From JBBKWJ01 sp037968895 (GTDB lineage Bacteria; Actinomycetota; Acidimicrobiia; Acidimicrobiales; SZUA-35), in contig JBBKWJ010000079.1 of the NCBI GenBank assembly GCA_037968895.1, positions 1 through 25,579 of the forward strand: a stretch of 25,579 bases of DNA. The letters run 5' to 3'. This document shows positions 1-6,153 of this stretch, piece after piece. The translations under genes were made by a program, and so were the position numbers. The notes under the pieces are model-generated. The model searched no databases, was not told where the DNA came from, and saw only the letters and a program-made list of their open reading frames with translations. Positions within the stretch are counted from its first letter, which is position 1. Every line of letters begins with the position of its first letter.

Positions 1-1331
1 GCCGACGACAGTTCGGCCGAGGTGCCTGCGCCTCCTGGTCCAAACGGTGTCACCACGAGCTTGTGGTTCTTGCCAGACACGAAGCCGCTTAGTGATGCGG
101 ATTTCGCGGTTCCCGCCACAGTGATGCTGCTCTTGAGAACGCCATCGGCGTAAAGCTTGACGACGTGCGAGCTTGGAGGGAGTCCCTTTGAGGTCATATC
201 TATGTCCCATGAGGCAGAGACAGTTGAGCCAGACACCGAAGTGGTGAGGTTGGCTGGCGGTACAGCTTTGACCTTTACTGGCCAGCCGATCTGTGACATC
301 ACCCCGGCTGTCGGGGCGTCGATAGTGCGCTCGGTTTCACCAGGACCGAGAGCAGGAGTCATGATGGCGCCTGCGGTTCCTGGGCCGGAACTGGACTCGT
401 CGAAGTGGCTGAAACTGCTGCCTTGCTCCCATGTCGACGGTGCGTAGATTTTGTAGGCCCAGCCGCTTCCCACATTGATGGATAGTGCATTTGAGGTGAG
501 CAGCGAATTGGGGTTTGACGCGTTGAGCAACGATGTTCCGTTGTAGAGCACCTGCCGGTCGAATCCGTATGGATTCGGCGACTCAAGTGCTGGTGAACCA
601 CCGTTGGTGGCGGTGCCGGACCCGAGGAAGCCAAGTCCGTGTCCGACCTCGTGGAGCACGACTGAATAAAGGTCGACCTGGCTTGACGAGGGGTTGCCAT
701 TCGTGCCCACGTACCAGACGCCGCCCTCGGTGCCACAGCTGTTGCCGCTCAATAACGCCGCATTGAGGATGACCTGAACCTCGGGCAGAGCCTCACCATT
801 AAAATTGTCGTTGACGTCAAGGCCGGTGAGTGTGTTGGCGAGGCCGGCCGGATACCAGTCACCTGTAGGAAGCCCCGGATCATTGCGAAAGAATCCGACA
901 GGGCCAGCCATGCCGAGAAGACCGGGGGACAGGCATTGCCAATAGACCTCGATTTCAACCGGACCAGTGCCAGTCGCAAGCACAGAGTTCCAGTTCGAAA
1001 CGGCCGAGTTGACGATCGTACGAACAGCGGTTGGAGCTGGGTAGCTGCTGTTGTAGTCGACACTGAGTCCAGAGACAGCGCTGGCCATAAGGGTCCCGTC
1101 GGGGCCGAAGCTTGGCTCGACACGCTCAGGGTCGATTGGCAGGCTCGCTTGAAGCTCGGCGAAGCGGTTGATCGCCTCTGGGCTCGTGGTGTCGATCGAG
1201 TCATCGATCGACTCGACGATCAAGATGCCAGGGGCAGACTCGAGAACCGGCTCCTGCGCTCCGCTCGGTGACACAAGTGCTAATGGGAGACAGAACGAAG
1301 CCGCAAGAGCTACCGAGACTGGAATTCGCAT
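1..1331 (-). CDS. Secreted leishmanolysin-like zinc metalloprotease with Fn3-like domain (partial, C-terminus beyond window)
   Basis: The frame is open from the ATG at 1331 to the left edge, giving 443 codons without a stop. A GAAAGG Shine-Dalgarno lies just upstream. Residues 1-25 look like a Sec signal peptide, with likely cleavage after SGA. HEVGH at residues 227-231 (nt 639-653) is the HExxH zinc site, followed by GLGF. The usual metzincin third ligand at +6 is absent. Instead SHFDE (His309) and a Met-turn IMTP (Met324) lie about 75 residues further on, the gapped arrangement known from leishmanolysin-type (M8-like) metzincins. From about residue 352 the sequence resembles a fibronectin type III domain (PPANLTTSVSGSTVSASW). 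It is probably exported and hydrolyses proteins outside the cell; the substrate is unknown. Nothing links it to the respiratory genes. Confidence 0.85.
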   Translation of the reverse strand, partial: MRIPVSVALAASFCLPLALVSPSGAQEPVLESAPGILIVESIDDSIDTTSPEAINRFAELQASLPIDPERVEPSFGPDGTLMASAVSGLSVDYNSSYPAPTAVRTIVNSAVSNWNSVLATGTGPVEIEVYWQCLSPGLLGMAGPVGFFRNDPGLPTGDWYPAGLANTLTGLDVNDNFNGEALPEVQVILNAALLSGNSCGTEGGVWYVGTNGNPSSSQVDLYSVVLHEVGHGLGFLGSGTATNGGSPALESPNPYGFDRQVLYNGTSLLNASNPNSLLTSNALSINVGSGWAYKIYAPSTWEQGSSFSHFDESSSGPGTAGAIMTPALGPGETERTIDAPTAGVMSQIGWPVKVKAVPPANLTTSVSGSTVSASWDIDMTSKGLPPSSHVVKLYADGVLKSSITVAGTAKSASLSGFVSGKNHKLVVTPFGPGGAGTSAELSS

Positions 1332-1361
1332 TGATGCCTTTCGCCGCGTATCTGGGGGGTG

Positions 1362-1373
1362 CCCAGCGCTGGG
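1362..1373. promoter_or_regulatory. Perfect 12-bp palindrome upstream of the metalloprotease
   Basis: CCCAGCGCTGGG is its own reverse complement and lies about 30 bp upstream of the metalloprotease start. This would suit a dimeric regulator site or a short leader hairpin. No clear -35/-10 pair was found beside it, and a GC-rich palindrome can arise by chance. Confidence 0.25.
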
Positions 1374-1469
1374 TTTATCGGCAACCTCTGCCAAAATCTA
1401 AACCCGAACCGACGAGCCTAATGGGAATCATCAGCAAGGTTGTCGCGCGAATTGGGGCAAAACGAGCGA

Positions 1470-1488
1470 TGGCCCTGGTCGAGGGCCA
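1470..1488. terminator. Possible hairpin terminator after the monohaem cytochrome c gene
   Basis: TGGCCCT and AGGGCCA pair perfectly over 7 bp around a 5-base loop (GGTCG), and two more pairs follow after one mismatch. It sits about 36 bp beyond the stop of the minus-strand cytochrome gene. Only a short TTTT run follows on the minus strand, so intrinsic termination would be weak. The rest of the 1332-1523 gap shows nothing clear. Confidence 0.4.
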
Positions 1489-1523
1489 CCGTCGTCACAT
1501 TTGAATTGTTTTGAAGCGGACGG

Positions 1524-2363
1524 TTAGGCCTCGGCCCTCGCGGTCGCCGCTTCTGGTCCGAAGCACTCTTCGATTGGCCGATCGCCGGTGGCGCCTGGGG
1601 TATAGGCCGGATTGGCACAACCCAAAAGGCGTTCGAGGTCGATTGGGACGTCGTCGCCGCCTGTTTCGGCTTCGTGGCGAAGCTCCTCAACGTAGAGCTG
1701 GTAGGTCTCGCCTGTGATGTCTTCTCCGGCGAGTGTTGCCCGCTCGTGGAAGACGACGAGCTCTAGTTCAAGCATGGTGAGCCCGGCATCGATCTGGGCT
1801 GGCATCGCGCCGAGTGCACCAGAAATCCGAGCGCCGCCAGGGCGGGCAGGATCGCCATAGGCCTCACCGCTTATGGACTGAGAGCCGCGAGCGACGTGTA
1901 CCAATTGATCGGCAACTGACGGGAACGTGCTCACGACTTCACCGTTGCTGAGCTGGTAGCCAGTACCGCCACCGCCGCCAGCGCCGTGGCAGCCGGAGCA
2001 ACCCTTCTCGACGTAGAGCGCAGCCGACTCGGTGTAGAGCGGGTCTTCGCGAATTGGCTCCTGCATCGTGCCGGCGTAGGCCCAGGCCCATAGAGGTAGA
2101 GCGGCAACAACGGGAAGCGCCCACACCGGGATGCGTTTACGCTTCTCGAATGCCTGAACATACGCGGGTTTCGGCGCCTCTGGCACTGCCGGCTTGTCAG
2201 CAGGGATTGCCGCCGCAGCCGCGGCCAGTGCACCAGGCACTTCGGCGGTCGCCGGAGCAGGGGTAACGGCAGCGCTCGCAGCGCCACCGGCTGGTGCCGA
2301 ATCGTCGCCTCCACCCTTGCGGGCTTTGCTCCGTTTGAGTAGATGTTCGGGGATCTCAGTCAC
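1524..2363 (-). CDS. Membrane-anchored monohaem cytochrome c
   Basis: This 279-residue protein starts at a GTG preceded by AGAGGA. The first 75 residues are polar and Ala/Pro-rich. They open with MTEIPEHLLKRSKARK, a motif repeated in the subunit IV-like protein at 4519. One hydrophobic segment lies at about 78-98. A class I cytochrome c domain follows, with CSGCH at 122-126 and a likely axial Met187 in GALGAMP. Two Cys (249 and 267) near the C-terminus could form a disulfide. The N-terminus should be cytoplasmic and the haem domain outside. It is divergent from the bc/complex I operon and may carry electrons from the diheme cytochrome to an oxidase, or be a further bc-complex subunit. Haem attachment is clear from the motif; the role is inferred. 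Confidence 0.9.
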   Translation of the reverse strand: MTEIPEHLLKRSKARKGGGDDSAPAGGAASAAVTPAPATAEVPGALAAAAAAIPADKPAVPEAPKPAYVQAFEKRKRIPVWALPVVAALPLWAWAYAGTMQEPIREDPLYTESAALYVEKGCSGCHGAGGGGGTGYQLSNGEVVSTFPSVADQLVHVARGSQSISGEAYGDPARPGGARISGALGAMPAQIDAGLTMLELELVVFHERATLAGEDITGETYQLYVEELRHEAETGGDDVPIDLERLLGCANPAYTPGATGDRPIEECFGPEAATARAEA

Positions 2364-2661
2364 AGGGTCCTCTGGGCGTCACGTGAGCCAACGGTCCGGG
2401 TGATGGCATGAAGAAAACAATTCAGCCAATCGGCCTGCAACTCTAGGCGCGGTTTTGCCAAGACAACGAAATGGCGCGGGATATTTGGTGTGTCGTCGGC
2501 TGTCGGGCCTGAACCGTTGGTGAAAGAGCCGCATGAATTGCGCGTCTGGCGGAGGAAGAGCCGCTAGCGTGGGGCGGCCTATCGCGGTCGTTCGGTGCCT
2601 TGTGTGCCGTACGACCACGTCGAGACTCGGTGCTGGGGTTTGCCTCTGAGTATTGAGTCCC

Positions 2662-2681
2662 GACTAGATTGGCATCTAGTC
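2662..2681. promoter_or_regulatory. Perfect inverted repeat (operator or leader hairpin)
   Basis: GACTAGAT and ATCTAGTC are perfect 8-bp arms around TGGC. The repeat ends 63 bp before the GTG of the first operon gene and overlaps the region where a -10 would fall after TTGAGT (2653-2658). It could be a dimeric repressor site or, if transcribed, a leader hairpin. Confidence 0.45.
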
Positions 2682-2689
2682 TATCAACG

Positions 2690-2705
2690 GCATCGTTTTC
2701 GATGC
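2690..2705 (+). promoter_or_regulatory. Second leader hairpin, tetraloop TTTT
   Basis: GCATCG-TTTT-CGATGC is a perfect 6-bp stem with a 4-base loop, 8 bp after the previous repeat and 28 bp before GGAGG. The tandem placement suggests structured leader RNA. There is no following U-run, so it is not an obvious attenuator. Confidence 0.35.
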
Positions 2706-2744
2706 TTCTCCGCCCACCCGGATACCGGCCTTGGAGGTCACCCC

Positions 2745-3188
2745 GTGGTCGCTCTTGTCACCTCGATACTGTTCACGCTCGTGATGACGGGCCTGATCGT
2801 GGTCTTCGCTAAGCGTCGGCCAGTTGATCGCACCTTCACATGGGGTGAGGCGATGTTGTTCTCGGCGTACGTCTTCTTCGTCATGTTCATTGCGTTTGGC
2901 ATTGTTCCCCACCAGTGGCTCACGGTGGCAGAGAACGAGTGGAGCTGGACCGCAGAGAAGCTGCTGTTCGGGCCGTTTGACATCGTGAAGCCCAAGGCCA
3001 GCGGCGGATGGTTCCCCTTCACCATCACCTATCGCACCATCTCCGACTCGATCGCCGCAATCATCTACATCGTGTTCCTTGGTGGCATGACCGGTCTCTG
3101 GGGAATGTGGCAGGCACGAGGCAAAGAGAAGAAGGGTGCAGACGTCGTGAAGAGCACCTATGGTCGACCACTCGTCAAGCGGGGCTGA
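2745..3188 (+). CDS. Small 3-TM membrane protein of the bc cluster, function unknown
   Basis: The GTG at 2745 is chosen because GGAGG sits 7 bases upstream and the reading then begins directly with a membrane helix. The frame is open back to 2595, but that part looks non-coding. The 147-residue product has hydrophobic segments at about 2-22, 34-55 and 99-122. A loop between helices 2 and 3 is rich in aromatic residues (PHQWLTVAENEWSW), and the C-terminal tail is basic (KEKKG, RPLVKRG). The positive charges after helices 1 and 3 suggest that the tail is cytoplasmic. I do not recognise the family. As first gene of the operon, directly before the ferredoxin, it is a plausible membrane anchor or accessory subunit of the bc-like complex; this is inference only. 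Confidence 0.8.
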   Translation: MVALVTSILFTLVMTGLIVVFAKRRPVDRTFTWGEAMLFSAYVFFVMFIAFGIVPHQWLTVAENEWSWTAEKLLFGPFDIVKPKASGGWFPFTITYRTISDSIAAIIYIVFLGGMTGLWGMWQARGKEKKGADVVKSTYGRPLVKRG

Positions 3189-3231
3189 TGACCTTGCCTA
3201 TTCATTCGCTTATTGCTGAGGAGGCTCGCTA

Positions 3232-3648
3232 GTGGGTTACACCGACGCCAATCCGCCGTTCCCGGAGTTCCGCGACGACTACGTTCTGGTCGAGGTAGAC
3301 GCCGACTATCTAGGTCGCGCCGTCAAGCCAAAGCAGTTCATCCACATCGACCAATCTGAATGCATCTTGTGCGAAGGCTGTGTCGACATTTGCCCGTGGA
3401 AGTGTATTCACCTGGTGAAGACCGACGCCATCACTGAGGCATTCGGTATGAGCAAGCCCGGCGACGACCCAAGTGATGAGTCAATCTTTACCATCGACGA
3501 CGACGTATGCACCCGCTGTGCACTCTGTGTCGATCGGTGCCCAACAGGCGTCATCATCCTCGGCAAGATTGGCCCAGCCAATGCAACCGGTGACTACCAT
3601 CAGCGGACCGACTCCCATGGCTACGGCTATGGAATGCGTCTCGCCTAA
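3232..3648 (+). CDS. NuoI-like 2[4Fe-4S] ferredoxin in the cytochrome bc cluster
   Basis: The start is GTG at 3232, preceded by GAGGAGG. The 138-residue soluble protein has two complete CxxCxxCxxxCP motifs: Cys44, 47, 50, 54 and Cys93, 96, 99, 103. Each motif pair builds two 4Fe-4S clusters in this family. An extra Cys58 gives CPWKCI, closely matching CPAKCI in NuoI of the same operon, so the two may share ancestry. No signal peptide or membrane helix is seen, so it should be cytoplasmic. It lies between the 3-TM protein and the cytochrome b6-like gene. This suggests electron transfer with the cytoplasmic side of the cytochrome b complex, although it could instead serve complex I or another pathway. 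The cluster-binding assignment is strong; the partner is inferred. Confidence 0.9.
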   Translation: MGYTDANPPFPEFRDDYVLVEVDADYLGRAVKPKQFIHIDQSECILCEGCVDICPWKCIHLVKTDAITEAFGMSKPGDDPSDESIFTIDDDVCTRCALCVDRCPTGVIILGKIGPANATGDYHQRTDSHGYGYGMRLA

Positions 3649-3702
3649 GCACTACGCCCCCACGTACACGATCTGATCAGTAGGAATTAGGAACTCTCCA
3701 AC

Positions 3703-4494
3703 ATGGCAAAGTCGATTCAAGACAAGCCGACCGCCGCTGAGCGCATGAGCAGTGCGATGAGCGGACTCGGTGATTCTGTCCAAGGTTCGCAAACCTGGAA
3801 CTCCATCTTCCGGCCTGGTTCGGTATTCCGTAAGGGCTACACCGACAGCCCCCGGAATCGCTCATACGTCATCATGAACAGCGTGCTGTATCACCTTCAC
3901 CCAGTGAAGGTGAAGCGCCATGCGGTCAAGGTCAGTTACACATTGTGCCTCGGTGGTCTGAGCTTCTTCCTCTTCATCCTGCTCACCATTACCGGCATCT
4001 TCTTGATGTTCTTCTACCGACCAACGGCTGCTGCGGCCTGGACTGACATCTACACCTTGCAGACCTCGGTCACCTTTGGCCTGCTGGTTCGCAACATGCA
4101 TAGATGGGGCGCCCACCTCATGGTGCTTTCTGTGTTCTTACACATGGCGCGCGTCTTCTACCACGGTGCCTATAAGGCGCCTCGCGAATTCAACTGGGTG
4201 ATTGGCACCTTCCTTCTCCAGTTCACACTGCTTCTTTCGTTCACCGGCTACCTCTTGCCGTGGGATCAGCTCGCGCTCTGGGCTGTAACTGTTGGTACTA
4301 ACATGATGGGCTACACGCCGGTCTTCGGTCCCGAAGTGAAATTCGTGTTGCTTGGCGGCAAGGTGATCGGTACCGATACCTTGCTCCGCTGGTACGTGCT
4401 CCACGTGCTCCTCCTGCCGTTTGTGACCGTCATCTTCATGGCTATCCACTTCTGGCGGGTCCGTAAAGACGGCGGAATTTCCGGACCGCTCTAA
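3703..4494 (+). CDS. Cytochrome b6-like subunit (N-terminal half of split cytochrome b)
   Basis: This 263-residue protein has four main hydrophobic helices and ends in GISGPL, exactly as plant and cyanobacterial cytochrome b6 does. The four haem b ligands are visible: His133 and His147 (14 apart, as in b6) and His234 and His249 (15 apart). SFTGYLLPWDQ at 179-189 is the conserved helix C-D region. Cys82 in CLGG aligns without gaps with the b6 Cys that covalently binds haem cn (ci). It forms the quinone-reducing and part of the quinol-oxidising site. It is followed after 24 bp by the subunit IV-like gene, confirming a split cytochrome b. Most studied actinobacteria have an unsplit QcrB instead. 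It could also be named petB- or qcrB-like. Confidence 0.93.
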   Translation: MAKSIQDKPTAAERMSSAMSGLGDSVQGSQTWNSIFRPGSVFRKGYTDSPRNRSYVIMNSVLYHLHPVKVKRHAVKVSYTLCLGGLSFFLFILLTITGIFLMFFYRPTAAAAWTDIYTLQTSVTFGLLVRNMHRWGAHLMVLSVFLHMARVFYHGAYKAPREFNWVIGTFLLQFTLLLSFTGYLLPWDQLALWAVTVGTNMMGYTPVFGPEVKFVLLGGKVIGTDTLLRWYVLHVLLLPFVTVIFMAIHFWRVRKDGGISGPL

Positions 4495-4518
4495 GCCTGA
4501 TCGATCGGAGAACGCAAC

Positions 4519-5277
4519 ATGACTGAGATCCCCGAACATCTTCGCAAACGAGCCGAAGAAGCTCGCCAAAAGGCAGAGAGCGCTGCTGCTCCCGCAGAGC
4601 CAGCCGCTGCTGCTGACGCGCCAAGCACTGACCCTGCCGCGTCAAAGATTCCTGCCCACCTGCTTCAACGGTCGAAGTCGGCCAAGAGCAGCGGTGCCGC
4701 GGTTGCTGCGGCTGCCCCTGCCGGGGGTGGCGTTGCCACCGCTGCACCCGCGGCCGCGGCGCCGGGTATGAGCGGCCCAGGTGGCCACACCCAACGACTC
4801 TTGACCGTCGTGAAGTCCGGCTCGATCCAAGACATCAAGATGAAGCCACAAGACAAGGTGCACACCTGGCCGCACCTCATCGTGGTCGAGTTCGGAGCGG
4901 CGCTCTTCTGCACCGCATTCCTTACGTTCTTTTCGATCTTCGTCAACGCGCCGTTGCTCCAGCTAGCCAACGTAAACCAGACACCAAATCCTTCAAAGGC
5001 GCCCTGGTACTTCCTGGGCCTGCAGGAACTTCTTACGATGTTCCATCCCATGGTCGCTGGCGTGACCATTCCTGGCATTGGTCTCATCATCCTGACAATG
5101 GCCCCGTACATCGACAAAAACCCAAGCAACAAGCCTGAAGATCGAAAGTTCGCAATTTCGATCTTCACCTTCTTCATGATGTTCTGGGCTGTTCTTGTCC
5201 TTATTGGCTCGTTCTTCCGTGGACCCGGATTCAACTTCGTGTTCCCGTGGAACGACGGCCTATTCTTCGAGCTCTAG
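4519..5277 (+). CDS. Cytochrome b C-terminal half (subunit IV-like) with Ala/Pro-rich N-terminal extension
   Basis: The ATG at 4519 follows GGAGA. The first roughly 110 of 252 residues are a polar, Ala/Pro-rich extension not found in chloroplast subunit IV. It contains two copies of a short motif: MTEIPEHLRKR at 1-11 and SKIPAHLLQRSKSAK at 42-56. Three membrane helices follow, at about 119-142, 176-195 and 211-233. The Qo loop reads APWYFLGLQEL from 161, in place of PEWY, so the usual catalytic Glu is replaced by Pro; other PEWY variants are known in bacteria. The protein completes the quinol oxidation site together with the b6-like subunit. The extension should face the cytoplasm and could bind a partner. 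Confidence 0.92.
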   Translation: MTEIPEHLRKRAEEARQKAESAAAPAEPAAAADAPSTDPAASKIPAHLLQRSKSAKSSGAAVAAAAPAGGGVATAAPAAAAPGMSGPGGHTQRLLTVVKSGSIQDIKMKPQDKVHTWPHLIVVEFGAALFCTAFLTFFSIFVNAPLLQLANVNQTPNPSKAPWYFLGLQELLTMFHPMVAGVTIPGIGLIILTMAPYIDKNPSNKPEDRKFAISIFTFFMMFWAVLVLIGSFFRGPGFNFVFPWNDGLFFEL

Positions 5278-5289
5278 AGAGGTATCGCT

Positions 5290-6153
5290 GTGGATCCACT
5301 AGTTCTAGGCATCATCATCATTGCGGCGCTCGCCGTTGTTGTCGTTGGTTCGGTCGCCGTCGGCCTTCGTCGTAGCGACGCGAACAGCGCCATTGGCCAG
5401 TTGTCCGGCGAGACCGTCAAACGCGATCGCGGCGCGGTCGACGTTGCCGATATGGCATCCGAAGCGCCAGCGACCGGCAGAGAGGTAGAGCGGGCGGCCA
5501 AGGCCGGTGCCGTTGTCGCCGTAGCCTCCGCTCCTCCCGTCGCGTATGTCCCACCAGACCCCGAGACTCTTGGCGTCGCTCGTCGCCAGTTCCTTAACCG
5601 TGGCATCGTCGCCTTCTTTGCGCTCGGTCTCTCGAGCTTCGGCGCTGCATGTATTGCGTTTCTCTGGCCAACCGGCGGCTCCGGCTTCGGTTCGCGAATC
5701 AATGTTGGTCGGTTGGCCGATATTCAGGCGTCGATCAAGGCGGGCGGTGGCTTCTTCTATGTCCCCGAGGGGCGTATGTGGATCACCGAGTTTCCACCAA
5801 ACGCTGTCGAGAAGGCATCAACGCAATACACCTTCTACTCCTCAGTAGAACAGGGCCTCTCGAACGGCGTTGTCGCTCTTTACCAAACCTGTCCTCACCT
5901 TGGTTGCCGGGTTCCCGAGTGTGGGACCTCTCAGTGGTTTGAGTGCCCCTGTCATGGCTCGCAGTACAACCGGGTCGGCGAGAAGAAGGGCGGCCCAGCG
6001 CCTCGCGGCATGGACCGTTTCCCGATGGAAGTGACAGCGGCTCTCGAGCTCGTCGTCGACACCGGAACAGTTATCCCTGGTCCTGCAATCGGAACAAACA
6101 CCACCGGACAAGAGGCCGAAGGTCCTCATTGCATCGGCGAAGGAAGTCACTAA
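5290..6153 (+). CDS. Rieske iron-sulfur protein of the bc complex
   Basis: The start is GTG at 5290, after AGAGAGG. Of 287 residues, 201-206 read CPHLGC and 219-224 read CPCHGS, the two Rieske boxes. Cys201, His203, Cys219 and His222 should bind the 2Fe-2S cluster, with Cys206 and Cys221 forming the disulfide. The membrane part has two hydrophobic segments: residues 4-26, and about 104-126 preceded by RRQFLNRG, a twin-arginine-like sequence typical for Rieske export. A polar linker of roughly 70 residues lies between them. It takes electrons from quinol at the Qo site and passes them to cytochrome c outside the cell membrane. The stop codon is directly followed by the start of the diheme cytochrome gene. 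Confidence 0.95.
   Translation: MDPLVLGIIIIAALAVVVVGSVAVGLRRSDANSAIGQLSGETVKRDRGAVDVADMASEAPATGREVERAAKAGAVVAVASAPPVAYVPPDPETLGVARRQFLNRGIVAFFALGLSSFGAACIAFLWPTGGSGFGSRINVGRLADIQASIKAGGGFFYVPEGRMWITEFPPNAVEKASTQYTFYSSVEQGLSNGVVALYQTCPHLGCRVPECGTSQWFECPCHGSQYNRVGEKKGGPAPRGMDRFPMEVTAALELVVDTGTVIPGPAIGTNTTGQEAEGPHCIGEGSH

Larger units (their letters stand above)
2364..2744. promoter_or_regulatory. Divergent intergenic region and leader of the bc/nuo operon
   Basis: These 381 bp separate two divergent transcription units, so promoters for both should lie here. No protein gene is convincing: the frames inside are rich in rare compositions and lack good Shine-Dalgarno sites. An in-frame extension of the downstream gene to 2595 exists, but its N-terminus is unlike a membrane protein. 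Near the operon start there are two perfect hairpins (2662-2681 and 2690-2705), a small CCGG-ATA-CCGG repeat at about 2719-2729 and a strong GGAGG at 2733-2737. A TTGAGT at 2653-2658 is a possible -35, but I see no strong -10. Promoter positions are therefore unresolved. Confidence 0.5.

Noticed and set aside
2379..2618. Small minus-strand frame in the divergent intergenic region
   Set aside because: Its composition (many Arg, His and Pro) looks like random translation, and it overlaps the expected promoters of the cytochrome gene.
2595..2744. N-terminal extension of the 3-TM protein by 50 residues
   Set aside because: The extra part is His/Arg/Cys-rich, covers the leader hairpins and has no good ribosome site, whereas GTG 2745 has GGAGG at ideal spacing.
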